64,000 nt of DNA. Origin: Luteimonas marina (GTDB taxonomy: Bacteria; Pseudomonadota; Gammaproteobacteria; Xanthomonadales; Xanthomonadaceae). The notes beneath the pieces were generated by a model that ran no database searches, had not been told where the DNA came from, and saw only the letters and a list, made by a program, of their open reading frames with translations. Below are positions 39,360 through 48,468 of this stretch, piece by piece (position 1 is the stretch's first letter; each line of letters starts with the position of its first letter). Position numbers and translations under genes: made by a program. The stretch covers positions 496,001 through 560,000 of the forward strand of contig NZ_VOHK01000001.1 of assembly GCF_007859325.1 (NCBI RefSeq), written 5' to 3'.

Positions 39360-41348
39360 ATGAGTTATTTCGTCACCGGCGCCACCGGCTTCATCGGCCG
39401 CTACCTGGTCGGCAACCTGCTCAGGCGCAAGGGCACGATCCACGTGCTGGTGCGCGACGGGTCGCAGAAGAAGTTCGAGGCGATCGCGAAGAAGATGGGC
39501 TGGGACCGCAAGCGCGTCGTCCCGGTGGTCGGCGACATGACCGCGGCCAGGTGCGGTTTGAGCGCGGCCCAGGTGCGGGCGCTCAACGGCAAGGTGAAGC
39601 ATTTCTTCCATCTCGCCGCGATCTACGACCTGACCGCGAGCGCCGAGGCGCAGAAGGCGGCGAACATCGAGGGCACGCAGCACGCGCTCGACCTCGCCGC
39701 GGCGATCGGCGCCGGGTGCTTCCACCACGCCAGTTCGATCGCGGTGGCGGGGCTGTATCCGGGCATCTTCCGCGAGGACATGTTCGACGAGGCCGAAGGG
39801 CTGGACGATCCCTACCTGCGCACCAAGCACGACTCGGAACGCCTGGTGCGCGAGGAAAAGCGCGTGAAATGGCGCATCTACCGGCCCGGCATGGTCGTGG
39901 GCCATTCGCAGACCGGCGAGATCGACAAGATCGACGGGCCGTACTACTTCTTCACCCTGATCAAGAAGCTGCGCGAGATGCTGCCGCCATGGATGCCGGT
40001 GCTGGGCATCGAGGGCGGGCGCATCAATATCGTGCCGGTGGATTTCGTGGCCGATGCGATGGACCACATCGCGCACAAGCCGAAGCTCGACGGCCACACC
40101 TTCCACCTGACCGATCCCGAACCGCCGCGCGTGGGCGAGGTGCTCAACATCTTCTGCCGCGCCGGCCACGCGCCGGAAATGACCATGCGCATCGACGCGC
40201 GCATGTTCGCCTTCGTGCCCTCGGCGATCCGCGGCGCGGTCGCCGGCCTGCCGCCGGTCAAGCGCTTCACCGGCATGCTGCTGCGCGATTTCCGCATCCC
40301 CAAGCAGGTGCTGAAGTTCATCACCTATCCCACGCGCTTCGACAGCCGCGAGACCGAGCGCGCGCTCAAGGGCAGCGGCATCGCGGTGCCGAAGCTGGAT
40401 ACGTATGCATGGCGCCTGTGGGACTACTGGGAGCGCCACCTCGACCCGGACCTGTTCATCGACCGCACCCTGCGCGGCAAGGTGCGCAACAAGGTCGTGG
40501 TCATCACCGGTGGCTCGTCCGGCATCGGCCTGTCGACCGCCAAGCGCGTGGCCGAGGCCGGCGCGGTGACGGTGATCGTGGCGCGCGGCAAGGAGGAACT
40601 GTTCAAGGCGCGCGACGAGATGAAGGCGGCGGGCGGAAAGGTCTTTGCCTACACCGCGGACCTGGCCGACATGGCCGACTGCGACCGGCTGGTCGAGAAG
40701 GTCCTCAAGGAGCACGGCCAGGTCGACATCCTGATCAACAACGCCGGCCGCTCGATCCGACGCTCGATCGAGCTCAGCTACGACCGCTTCCACGATTTCG
40801 AGCGCACCATGCAGCTCAACTACTTCGGCAGCCTGCGCCTGATCATGGGCTTCATGCCGTCGATGACCAAGCGCCGCAAGGGCCACATCATCAACATCAG
40901 CTCGATCGGCGTGCTCGCGAACTCGCCGCGGTTCTCGGCCTACGTCGCCTCCAAGGCGGCGCTGGACGCGTTCAGCCGCTGCGCGCAGGGCGAGCTGTCG
41001 GGCAAGGGCATCAGCTTCACCACGGTCAACATGCCGCTGGTGAAGACGCCGATGATCGCGCCGACCAAGATGTACGACAGCGTGCCGACGCTGACCCCGG
41101 AGGAGGCCGCGGACCTGCTGGTGAAGGGCATCATCGAGAAGCCCAGCCGGATCGCCACGCGTCTGGGGATATTCTCGGCGCTGGTCAACGCGGTCGCGCC
41201 GAAGGCCTACGAGGTGATCATGAGCACCGCGTTCGAGCTGTTCCCCGACTCGGCCGCGGCCAAGGGCGACCGCGCGGCGCTGAAGGACGAGACGCCCAGC
41301 CAGGAGCAGATCGCATTCGCGGCGATGATGCGCGGCGTGCATTGGTGA
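39360..41348 (+). CDS. Two-domain fatty acyl-CoA reductase (alcohol-forming)
   Basis: The 662-residue protein fuses an extended SDR/thioester-reductase domain (GATGFIGRYLVGNL at the start; YLRTKHDSERLVRE active site near 160) to a classical SDR domain (TGGSSGIGLSTAKRVAEAG near 385; active-site YVASKAALDAF). Length, domain order and C-terminus closely match the characterised Marinobacter reductase that takes acyl-CoA through the aldehyde to fatty alcohol with NADPH. Fatty alcohols feed wax esters. The neighbours encode an acyl-CoA-binding protein and TetR regulator. The start follows GAGCGAAGG. Assignment rests on recalled sequence similarity. Confidence 0.9.
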   Translation: MSYFVTGATGFIGRYLVGNLLRRKGTIHVLVRDGSQKKFEAIAKKMGWDRKRVVPVVGDMTAARCGLSAAQVRALNGKVKHFFHLAAIYDLTASAEAQKAANIEGTQHALDLAAAIGAGCFHHASSIAVAGLYPGIFREDMFDEAEGLDDPYLRTKHDSERLVREEKRVKWRIYRPGMVVGHSQTGEIDKIDGPYYFFTLIKKLREMLPPWMPVLGIEGGRINIVPVDFVADAMDHIAHKPKLDGHTFHLTDPEPPRVGEVLNIFCRAGHAPEMTMRIDARMFAFVPSAIRGAVAGLPPVKRFTGMLLRDFRIPKQVLKFITYPTRFDSRETERALKGSGIAVPKLDTYAWRLWDYWERHLDPDLFIDRTLRGKVRNKVVVITGGSSGIGLSTAKRVAEAGAVTVIVARGKEELFKARDEMKAAGGKVFAYTADLADMADCDRLVEKVLKEHGQVDILINNAGRSIRRSIELSYDRFHDFERTMQLNYFGSLRLIMGFMPSMTKRRKGHIINISSIGVLANSPRFSAYVASKAALDAFSRCAQGELSGKGISFTTVNMPLVKTPMIAPTKMYDSVPTLTPEEAADLLVKGIIEKPSRIATRLGIFSALVNAVAPKAYEVIMSTAFELFPDSAAAKGDRAALKDETPSQEQIAFAAMMRGVHW

Positions 41349-41409
41349 ATGCGAGGCGCCAGGGGGTGTGATCCGTCCTCGTGCATGGGCGACCACAGTT
41401 CAACAAGAC

Positions 41410-41515
41410 GTCATCCCGGCGAAAGCCGGGATCCATTTTGATCTTGATTCTCGTTATTGCACGGGAAGAAGCGAAGGCCAACTGCAGAATGGATCCCGGC
41501 TTTCGCCGGGATGAC
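41410..41515. repeat. GTCATCCC-family inverted repeat
   Basis: GTCATCCCGGCGAAAGCCGG at the left is complemented at the right end, with about 65 bases between. It separates the converging reductase and Mrr-like genes. Confidence 0.9.
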
Positions 41516-41533
41516 GTTCGACCCGGTGGCTCC

Positions 41534-42505
41534 TCAATACGACCGGCACTGCCGGAAGCGCACCGTCGCCGTGCTGCCCGGCGGCGGCGTGAGCTGGATG
41601 CGGGACGAGGCCAGTTCCTCGTAGCGCTCCATCAGCGGGCAGATGCGGACGAAGGCGTCGCCGTCGATGGTCGACAGGAAGACCTGCAGGGTCGATTCGC
41701 TGGACCAGACCGCTCGGTCGACATCGGGCAGCGTGGAGATTGCGGCGGCCACGTCGCCGCGCTGCTGTTCGATGTCCATCGGCGCCTGTTCCGGGACGGT
41801 GGGCGCTTCCGTGGCGGCTGCGGTGCCGGCCGGTTCCGTGGCTTGTTGCGATGCCGTCGGTCCCGGAACGTCGGCCACCGCCGGTGCCGGTGCCGCTGGT
41901 GCTGACGCCACGACGGGGGCGGCGCGATCGGGCAGGGCGAGGAACACGGCGACGCCCGCGAGCAGCGCCAGCAGCCAGGACGAGAGGACGCGCTGCCGGG
42001 CCAGTTGCATGGCCCTGGCGCGGATGCCCGCAAGCTGCTCGGGCGGCAGGAAATCGCGCAGCTGCGGCCACAGCGCGGGGCCGTCGAGCAGCTCGATGCG
42101 CTGCAGGGCGGCGACCGGGCGCGCGTCGTCGGTGATCTTTCCCTGGGTGAGCAGGAAGCCGCCGGCGGCGCCCTTCAGGTCGATGGCGCGGGCCAGTTCG
42201 TTGACCGTCAGCCGGCCGAGCACGAAGGCGCTGCCGTGCTTGCACGACAGCAGCCAGTGCTGGCCGTCGCGTTCGAGCACGTAGTCGCTGTCGTCGGCCG
42301 CGTTCTCGTCGTCGACCAGGCGGCCGAAGCCGCGGCGCGCCAGCGCGTCCAGCACCATGTGGATGAAGCTGCGCCACGAGACCCCGGACAGGGCGGCGAT
42401 GCCCGCGCGGGTCTCGTCGCGGCGCATCTGGATCGCGCGGAAATAGAACGTCGCGACGCCACCGATCAGCAGTGACAGGGCGATCGCGATCAGCCAGTTC
42501 GACAT
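41534..42505 (-). CDS. Membrane-anchored restriction-endonuclease-like (Mrr-type) protein
   Basis: The 323-residue protein has an N-terminal membrane helix (NWLIAIALSLLIGGVATFYF), a domain at about residues 45-160 resembling Mrr/PD-(D/E)xK nucleases (VLDALARRGFG, then HWLLSCKHGSAFVLGRLTVNELARAI with the S-C-K replacing the usual E-x-K core, and GFLLTQGKITDDAR), a second helix (LSSWLLALLAGVAVFLALP near 195) and an Ala/Pro linker before a small C-terminal domain. The canonical E-x-K is not obvious, so catalytic activity is doubtful. Function unknown. Confidence 0.65.
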   Translation of the reverse strand: MSNWLIAIALSLLIGGVATFYFRAIQMRRDETRAGIAALSGVSWRSFIHMVLDALARRGFGRLVDDENAADDSDYVLERDGQHWLLSCKHGSAFVLGRLTVNELARAIDLKGAAGGFLLTQGKITDDARPVAALQRIELLDGPALWPQLRDFLPPEQLAGIRARAMQLARQRVLSSWLLALLAGVAVFLALPDRAAPVVASAPAAPAPAVADVPGPTASQQATEPAGTAAATEAPTVPEQAPMDIEQQRGDVAAAISTLPDVDRAVWSSESTLQVFLSTIDGDAFVRICPLMERYEELASSRIQLTPPPGSTATVRFRQCRSY

Positions 42506-42651
42506 CGGGAGGGGCAGGGGGGCGGAAAGCGAGGAAGCATAGCCGAATCCCGTCCCGGGCATGGGGTGCGCAACGCCGGACGGCCACCCGGCGGTGGCGC
42601 ATCCGGCGTCCGGTTCCGGCCGGTACCGCTGCGCGCCTTCCGGCGCGCGGA

Positions 42652-43227
42652 TCAGCTCGCGGTCTTCTTCGCGCCCTTGCGCGGGACCTTGGCGGCGGCC
42701 TTCTTCGCCGTCGCGCGCTTCGCGGCCGGCTTGCGGGTCGCGGCTTTTTTCGCGGACGCCTTCTTCGCGGCCGGCTTGCGCGTGGCCTTGCCGCCGCGCT
42801 GGCGACGCAGTTCCGCGGTCAGGGTGTCGACGCGGCCGACGAGATCCTTCAGGTCCTCGCGGCCGGGCACGCCGAGCTTGACCAGCGCCTTCTGCACGCG
42901 CTCCTCGAACACCTTCTCCAGGCGGTCCCAGGTGTCGGTGGCGCGCTCGCGCGCCTGGTCGACGCGGTTCTCGACGGCGTCGCGCACCACGTCGGCGCGC
43001 TTGCCGGCGAAGCTGCGTGCGGTCTTCTCCAGGTTCAGGCCTTCCTTCACCAGACCCTCGAACAGCTTGGTGCCCTCGGCCTGGGCGCGTCCGAAGGCGC
43101 CGACGCCGGCCAGCCAGATCTGCTGCGCGGATTCGCTCAGCGACTTCGACAGCTGCTCGGCCTGGGCCTGCGCATCGCCCTTGCCGGCGGACGCGGTCTT
43201 CTTCGCGGTCTTCTTGAACTTGGCCAT
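42652..43227 (-). CDS. Phasin / polyhydroxyalkanoate granule-associated protein
   Basis: The 191-residue protein has a helical phasin-like domain (residues 25-125, with SAQQIWLAGVGAFGRAQAEG and TKLFEGLVKEGLNLEKTARS) followed by an Ala/Lys/Pro repeat tail (AAKKASAKKAATRKPAAK) like the histone-H1-like tail of PhaF. Phasins coat PHA granules; PhaF-type ones also bind DNA and help segregate granules. No PHA synthase is in this window, so a PHA role is by family only. Confidence 0.85.
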   Translation of the reverse strand: MAKFKKTAKKTASAGKGDAQAQAEQLSKSLSESAQQIWLAGVGAFGRAQAEGTKLFEGLVKEGLNLEKTARSFAGKRADVVRDAVENRVDQARERATDTWDRLEKVFEERVQKALVKLGVPGREDLKDLVGRVDTLTAELRRQRGGKATRKPAAKKASAKKAATRKPAAKRATAKKAAAKVPRKGAKKTAS

Positions 43228-43295
43228 GTGTCCTCCCGACGGACGATGGATGCGGTGGATGTATGACGCCAGCGTGGCGGCATGCGCTAGAGCAA

Positions 43296-44582
43296 TCACA
43301 CCACGCCGCGCGTCGAGGGTGCGCGACGGCGCCTGCGTTTCGCGCTGTCCGCGATGTGTTCGGCATCGTCGAGCGCGCGGCGCAGGCGTGCCGTGGCCTC
43401 GGTGCTGCGCGGCGGGGCGGGCGACAGCGAATCGAGGATGCTGCGCTGCGGATCGGAGACGATCTCCTCGCGCAGCCGCAGCCCGTGCGCGGCCAGCACC
43501 GGGCGCAGCGCGTCGGCGCGCTCGCGCAGGTCGGCCAGGGTGTTGCGGTAGGCCAGCTCGCACACGCGCTGGCGCGCGGAGAAGCTGAACAGGTTGGTGA
43601 AGAACAGCTCGCTGTCGCCGGCGTTGGGCTCGAACACGAGCTGGTCGATGTCCGGGTACTGGTGCGGGTACTTCTCCATGCCGATCTGCATGCGCGACTG
43701 CAGCAGGGTGCGCAGCGTCTGCGACAGCACCGCCGGCAGGCCGCCGCCGGCGAGCCCGATCTGCTCGGCCTCGCCCGAACGCCGCGGCCCACGCGAGGCG
43801 TCGAACGGCACCAGCGGGTTGATGCCGATCATCAGGTCGATGCCGCGGTCGAGCACGGTCGAGGCGTGCATGGTCCGGCGCAGCGCGCCGTCGAGGAAAT
43901 GGCGGCCGTTGATCTCCACCGGCGGATACAGGCCCGGCAGCGCGGCGCTGGCCTGGACCGCGCGCGAGATCGGCACGTCGTCCCAGTCCGGCTCGCCGAA
44001 GCGCACCGCCTCGCCGGTGTCCAGGTCGACCGCGACCACGAACAGGTCGGTGTCGAGCGTGCGGAAATCGTTGCTGCGCCCGCGCCGGGTCAGCACGTCG
44101 CGCAGGAAATGCTCCAGCGCCCGGTTGTCGAACAGCCCGGTCGGCACCAGCCCGCCGAAGCGCGACATCAGCTCCGACCAGCGCAGCGCCCGGGCGGGGT
44201 TGTTGAGCAGCCGCCGGCTCCAGGCCAGCGACAGCCCGGGCAGGCGCGCCATCCGCCGCAGGTATTCGCCGACGTTGGGGCGCAGGAAGGTTTCCGGGCG
44301 GAAGCTGATGTCGTCGCTGGTGCCGGTGATGAAGCCGCGGCACATCTCCTCGGTGCCGATGCGGTTGGCCAGGCCCGCGGCGAGGAAGGCGCCGCTGCTG
44401 ACGCCGACGTAGCAGTCCAGCCGGGTCAGGTCGAGACCGTCGAGCGCCTCGTCGATCGCGCGCAGCGCGCCGAGTTCGTACATGCCGCCGATCGGGCCGC
44501 CGCCGGCGATCGCCAGCCCCACCTTGATCGGTTGGCGGGCCGTGTGCTTCTTGCGCTTGCGCGCCGGGTGGAGGGAGAGCAT
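43296..44582 (-). CDS. Patatin-like phospholipase family protein
   Basis: The 428-residue protein has the oxyanion Gly-rich loop AIAGGGPIGGMYELGAL, the nucleophile motif GVSSGAF and the catalytic Asp in DGALRRT, in proper order. Patatins are lipid acyl hydrolases. ATG 44582 is chosen as the start; the conserved core begins at about residue 21. The gene is divergent from the FFLEELY-type gene and follows the phasin gene on the same strand. Confidence 0.92.
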   Translation of the reverse strand: MLSLHPARKRKKHTARQPIKVGLAIAGGGPIGGMYELGALRAIDEALDGLDLTRLDCYVGVSSGAFLAAGLANRIGTEEMCRGFITGTSDDISFRPETFLRPNVGEYLRRMARLPGLSLAWSRRLLNNPARALRWSELMSRFGGLVPTGLFDNRALEHFLRDVLTRRGRSNDFRTLDTDLFVVAVDLDTGEAVRFGEPDWDDVPISRAVQASAALPGLYPPVEINGRHFLDGALRRTMHASTVLDRGIDLMIGINPLVPFDASRGPRRSGEAEQIGLAGGGLPAVLSQTLRTLLQSRMQIGMEKYPHQYPDIDQLVFEPNAGDSELFFTNLFSFSARQRVCELAYRNTLADLRERADALRPVLAAHGLRLREEIVSDPQRSILDSLSPAPPRSTEATARLRRALDDAEHIADSAKRRRRRAPSTRGVV

Positions 44583-44660
44583 GCAGGCGAGGGTGGGGAG
44601 GTCGCCCGAGTGTAGCGGACGCGGGTCGAAGGCTTGCTCGAAACGCGCGCGGCGACCAAG

Positions 44661-45386
44661 ATGCCGGCCATGACGTCCGACGACATGGACCGGCTCGGTC
44701 GCCAGCTGGCGCGGCACCAGTCCCTGCACGACCCCCGGCAGGAGCCGCGCAACGGCCTGCGCTGGCTGCCGGAGCTGCGGCGCTGGCAGGCCGAGCGCCT
44801 GCAGCGCAGCTTCCGCCACTTCCTGCACGACCCGCAGCGGGCGCCGGCGGCGGAGTTCTTCCTCAGCGACGTCTACGGCGACCGCGACTTCACCCGCCGC
44901 GACGCCGACATCGTCCGCGTGATCCCGATGATGCGGCGGCTGTTGCCGAAGAAGCTGCTGGCCACGGTGGCCGACGCGATCGAGCTGGGCGCATTGACCC
45001 ACGAGCTGGACCTGCGCATGGCGCAGGCGCTGGAGGACCTGGCGCCGCGGCGGCGCAGGCTGGACGCGACGCTGTACGGGCAGGCGTATCGCCACGTCGG
45101 GCAGGCGAAGCTGCGCGCGCGCCAGATCGCGCTGATCGGCAAGGTCGGCCGCGGCTTCGGCAAGGCGCTGCAGATGAGCGGCGTGGCGACGCTGCTGGCG
45201 TTCTCGCGCGGACCGGCGAAGCTGGCCGGGCTCAGCGAGCTGCAGGGCTTCCTGGAGCGCGGCTACGCCGCGTTCGAGTCGCTGGACGACCCGGAGGCCT
45301 TCGTCGCCGAGATCGAGCGTGACGAAGGGCTGGTGTCGCAGCGGGTGTTCGACGCCGAGGCGGATCCGTTCAGGTTCGAGGATTGA
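44661..45386 (+). CDS. Conserved protein of the FFLEELY-motif type
   Basis: The protein of about 241 residues carries the motif AAEFFLSDVYGDRDFTRRDAD near residue 70, the variant FFLSDVYG of the FFLEELY signature known in xanthomonads, then IVRVIPMMRRLLPKKLLATV. It is helical and cytoplasmic. Divergent placement from the patatin suggests linked regulation. Alternative starts are ATG 44634 and 44670. Function unknown. Confidence 0.75.
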   Translation: MPAMTSDDMDRLGRQLARHQSLHDPRQEPRNGLRWLPELRRWQAERLQRSFRHFLHDPQRAPAAEFFLSDVYGDRDFTRRDADIVRVIPMMRRLLPKKLLATVADAIELGALTHELDLRMAQALEDLAPRRRRLDATLYGQAYRHVGQAKLRARQIALIGKVGRGFGKALQMSGVATLLAFSRGPAKLAGLSELQGFLERGYAAFESLDDPEAFVAEIERDEGLVSQRVFDAEADPFRFED

Positions 45387-45457
45387 ATCGGGCGTAATGG
45401 CTTCGCCCCGGAGGCTTTCCACTCCCTCCGACCCCGGGCGTCATCCCGGCACCGAGC

Positions 45458-45561
45458 GTCATCCCGGCGAAAGCCGGGATCCATTTTGCGGTTGGTCCCG
45501 GTTCCTTCCATGCAATGTGGAAATCAGGATCACAATGGATCCCGGCTTTCGCCGGGATGAC
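45458..45561. repeat. GTCATCCC-family inverted repeat with partial duplicate
   Basis: The full element has arms GTCATCCCGGCGAAAGCCGG and complement, and is preceded at 45440 by an extra truncated GTCATCCCGGCA copy. Confidence 0.85.
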
Positions 45562-45663
45562 GACTTCGGTGGCGTTCGTCGGAGGTCATCGGGGATGTTT
45601 GCCTGGCGTCATCGATGACGTTTGCATCCGTCCGGGGCAAAGATCGCGAACGGGCGCCGACAC

Positions 45664-47271
45664 CTACATCCGGAACACGCCGAACCTCGCCGGCTCGATC
45701 GGCGCGTTGAGCGAGGCCGAGAGGCCCAGGCCCAGCACGCGGCGGGTGTCGGCCGGGTCGATGATGCCGTCGTCCCACAGCCGCGCGGTGGCGTACCAGG
45801 GACTGCCCTGCGATTCGTACTGCTCGCGGATCGGCGCCTTGAACGCTTCTTCCTCGTCCGCGCTCCAGCTGCCGCCCTTGGCCTCGATGCCGTCGCGACG
45901 CACCGTCGCCAGAACGCTCGCGGCCTGTTCGCCGCCCATCACGCTGATCCGCGCGTTCGGCCACATCCACAAAAAGCGCGCGCCGTAGGCGCGGCCGCAC
46001 ATCGCATAGTTGCCGGCGCCGAAGCTGCCGCCGATGACCACGGTGAACTTCGGCACGCTCGAGCAGGCGACCGCCGTGACCATCTTCGCGCCATCCTTCG
46101 CGATGCCGGCGTTCTCGTACTTCCTGCCGACCATGAAGCCGGTGATGTTCTGCAGGAACACCAGCGGGATGCCGCGCTGGTTGCACAGCTCGATGAAGTG
46201 CGCGCCCTTGAGCGCGCTCTCGGAGAACAGGATGCCGTTGTTGGCGACGATGCCGACCGGATAGCCGTGCAGGTGGGCGAAGCCGGTGACCAGGGTCTTG
46301 CCGTAGCGCGCCTTGAACTCGTCCAGTTCGCTGCCGTCGACGATGCGCGCGATGACCTCGCGGATGTCGAACGGGCGGCGCGTGTCCTTCGGCACGATGC
46401 CGTACAACTCGTCCGCGGCGTACAGCGGCTCGCGGGCTTCGCGCACGGCGACGGGCAGCGTCTTGCGGCGGTTGAAGTGGCCGGCGATGCCGCGCGCGAT
46501 CTGCAGCGCGTGGCGGTCGTCCTCGGCGAAATGGTCGGCGACGCCGGAGACGCTGGTGTGCACGTCGGCGCCGCCGAGCGTTTCGGCGTCGACCACTTCG
46601 CCGGTCGCGGCCTTCACCAGCGGCGGGCCGCCGAGGAAGATCGTGCCCTGTTCCTTGACGATGATGCTTTCGTCGCACATCGCCGGCACGTAGGCGCCGC
46701 CGGCGGTGCAACTGCCCATCACCACCGCGACCTGCGGGATGTTCTCCGCGCTCAGCCGCGCCTGGTTGTAGAAGATGCGGCCGAAGTGCTCGCGGTCGGG
46801 GAATACCTCGTCCTGCAGCGGCAGGAAGGCGCCGCCCGAATCGACCAGGTAGATGCAGGGCAGCTGGTTCTCGCGCGCGATCTCCTGCGCGCGCAGGTGC
46901 TTCTTGATCGTCATCGGGAAGTAGGTGCCGCCCTTGACCGTGGCGTCGTTGGCGACCACCACCACTTCCTGCCCCATCACCCGGCCGATGCCGCAGACCA
47001 TGCCGGCGGCCGGCGCCGCGCCCTCGTACATGTCTTCCGCAGCCAGCGGCGCGATCTCCAGGAACGGCGAGCCCGGGTCGAGCAGGGCGGTGATGCGTTC
47101 GCGCGCCAGCAGCTTGCCGCGCTCGGTGTGCCGGTTGCGTGCGGTTTCGCCGCCGCCGTCGGCGGCGCGCGCCAGGCGGCGGTCGAGCTCCTCGACCAGG
47201 GCGCGGTGGTAGTCGGCGTTGTCGAGGAAGTCGCGCGAGCGCGGGTCGAGCTGGGAGGTCAGGGCCGGCAT
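45664..47271 (-). CDS. Methylcrotonoyl-CoA carboxylase beta subunit
   Basis: The 535-residue carboxyltransferase acts with a biotinylated alpha subunit to convert 3-methylcrotonyl-CoA to 3-methylglutaconyl-CoA, a step of leucine breakdown. Family motifs include [32 protein letters not shown] and [20 protein letters not shown]. The ATG at 47271 starts [15 protein letters not shown], as in MccB. The alpha-subunit gene is not in this window. Confidence 0.93.
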   Translation of the reverse strand: MPALTSQLDPRSRDFLDNADYHRALVEELDRRLARAADGGGETARNRHTERGKLLARERITALLDPGSPFLEIAPLAAEDMYEGAAPAAGMVCGIGRVMGQEVVVVANDATVKGGTYFPMTIKKHLRAQEIARENQLPCIYLVDSGGAFLPLQDEVFPDREHFGRIFYNQARLSAENIPQVAVVMGSCTAGGAYVPAMCDESIIVKEQGTIFLGGPPLVKAATGEVVDAETLGGADVHTSVSGVADHFAEDDRHALQIARGIAGHFNRRKTLPVAVREAREPLYAADELYGIVPKDTRRPFDIREVIARIVDGSELDEFKARYGKTLVTGFAHLHGYPVGIVANNGILFSESALKGAHFIELCNQRGIPLVFLQNITGFMVGRKYENAGIAKDGAKMVTAVACSSVPKFTVVIGGSFGAGNYAMCGRAYGARFLWMWPNARISVMGGEQAASVLATVRRDGIEAKGGSWSADEEEAFKAPIREQYESQGSPWYATARLWDDGIIDPADTRRVLGLGLSASLNAPIEPARFGVFRM

Positions 47272-47326
47272 CGTGGGCTTGGACGGGCTTGGGAACCGCA
47301 GAGGATACGTGACCGGGTGCCCCACT

Positions 47327-47407
47327 CCCTGTCATTTCGACCGCAGGGAGAAATCTCCCCTCCTGACAACGGACAGAGGATTTCTCCCTGCGGTCGAAAT
47401 GACAGGG
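47327..47407. repeat. Inverted repeat, GTCATTTCGACCG variant
   Basis: CCCTGTCATTTCGACCGCAG and its reverse complement flank a centre of about 35 bases with GAAATCTC/GATTTCTC. This is a separate subfamily from the GTCATCCC type. Confidence 0.9.
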
Positions 47408-47430
47408 ATTTTCGGGGTGGCGGCCCAAAA

Positions 47431-47460
47431 GGAAAGGCCCGCGCGAGGCGGGCCTTCCTT
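47431..47460 (-). terminator. Terminator after the first Ala-rich lipoprotein
   Basis: On the minus strand AAGGCCCGC-CTCGC-GCGGGCCTT is followed by TCCTTTT, 21 bases past the stop codon. Confidence 0.75.
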
Positions 47461-47480
47461 CGAAGCGCGACCGGGAACGA

Positions 47481-47852
47481 TCAGTTCTTGGCGGCTTCCT
47501 CGGCCTTGGCGGCCGCGTCCTTCACGGCGCCGGCGGCGTCCGCGGCCGCGTCCTTCACGGCGTCCTTGGTGTTGGCGGCGGCGTCCTGCACGGAGGCGGC
47601 GGCGCTGTCGAGGGCGCTTTCGGTGGTGGCGGCGGCTTCGTCGGTCGCGTCGGCGACGTCGGCAGCCATTTCGTCGGCGGCCTGCTCGGTGTTGGCGGCG
47701 GCGTCGGCAGCGGCCTGTTCGGCGTCAGCGACGGCCTGCTCGGTGGCGGCCGCGGCAGCGGCGGCGTCTTCCTTCGCGCCTTCGGCGGTGTTCTTGCAGG
47801 CGGCAAGGGCCAGCACGCTGGCGGCGGCGAGGACGAGGAGCTTGGTGTTCAA
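47481..47852 (-). CDS. Ala-rich lipoprotein with TTG start
   Basis: The protein of 123 residues has a lipobox LALAAC, then a mature part of almost only Ala, Asp, Glu, Lys and Thr in amphipathic repeats (AADEMAADVADATDEAAATT and similar), predicted as a coiled, LEA-like helix. No in-frame ATG precedes the signal sequence; the likely start is TTG (47850-47852) with GGAGAACTCCC just upstream. It is paralogous in design to the next gene. Role may be a periplasmic spacer or stress-linked anchor; unknown. Confidence 0.75.
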   Translation of the reverse strand: MNTKLLVLAAASVLALAACKNTAEGAKEDAAAAAAATEQAVADAEQAAADAAANTEQAADEMAADVADATDEAAATTESALDSAAASVQDAAANTKDAVKDAAADAAGAVKDAAAKAEEAAKN

Positions 47853-47945
47853 GGGAGTTCTCCAGAGGCAAGGTAGAGGTATATCGCGTCCGGCCCCGGA
47901 CCCCCGTGGCCGCGCCCGACATTGTGCAGAAAGCGGTGTCCAATG

Positions 47946-47980
47946 AAAAGAAAGCCGCCGGGAGACCGGCGGCTTTCGGG
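47946..47980 (-). terminator. Terminator after the second Ala-rich lipoprotein
   Basis: On the minus strand GAAAGCCGCCGG-TCT-CCCGGCGGCTTTC is followed by TTTTC, 20 bases beyond the stop codon. Confidence 0.8.
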
Positions 47981-48000
47981 TACAACCCTGGAAGCTGGCC

Positions 48001-48336
48001 TTACGGCTTGGCTTCTTCGGCAGCGTCGGACGCGTCCTGGGCAGCGTCTTCCGCGGCCTCGGCGACGTCGGCGGCGGCGTCGGCAGCCTCGGACGTCGTG
48101 GCGGCGGCAGCGTCGGCGGCGGCATCGGCAGCAGCGTCGGCGGCGGCGGCGGCGTCATCGGCAGCGGCCTGGGCGGTGTCGGCGGTCGCGGTGCCGGCGG
48201 CTTCGGCAGCGGCGGTCGCGGCGTCGGCGGCGGCGTCGGCCGCGTCGGCAGCGGCGTTCTCGGCCTGCTGCTGGTTGCTGCAGGCAGCCAGGGCAACGCC
48301 CATGGCCAGCGCGAGCAGAGCCTTGTTGATGGTCAT
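48001..48336 (-). CDS. Ala-rich lipoprotein
   Basis: The 111-residue protein has a lipoprotein signal (MTINKALLALAMGVALAAC) and a mature part built of Ala/Asp/Glu heptad-like repeats (NAAADAADAAADAATAAAEA and on), with no other domain. SD AGGAAGA lies before the ATG. It has its own promoter and terminator and lies next to a second, similar gene, suggesting duplication. Confidence 0.8.
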   Translation of the reverse strand: MTINKALLALAMGVALAACSNQQQAENAAADAADAAADAATAAAEAAGTATADTAQAAADDAAAAADAAADAAADAAAATTSEAADAAADVAEAAEDAAQDASDAAEEAKP

Positions 48337-48374
48337 ATCGATCTTCCTCGTCTATGTCTGAAAAAGTTGGGCAA

Positions 48375-48390
48375 CGCGCAAAATTGCGCG
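48375..48390 (-). promoter_or_regulatory. Palindrome in leader of Ala-rich lipoprotein gene
   Basis: CGCGCAAAATTGCGCG is a perfect 16-base palindrome just downstream of the predicted transcription start and about 40 bases before the ATG. It could be an operator or an mRNA-stabilising 5' hairpin. Confidence 0.4.
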
Positions 48391-48398
48391 CCGTAAAC

Positions 48399-48426
48399 AT
48401 GATGACAAGCCCATGACGGCTGTCAA
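48399..48426 (-). promoter_or_regulatory. Promoter of the Ala-rich lipoprotein gene
   Basis: On the minus strand a consensus TTGACA (48421-48426) precedes CATCAT (48399-48404) by 16 bases. A second TTGACA lies about 25 bases further upstream. Confidence 0.5.
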
Positions 48427-48468
48427 GCGGGACGTGGTGGATTTTTTGTCAAAACGGTGTTAACGCCT

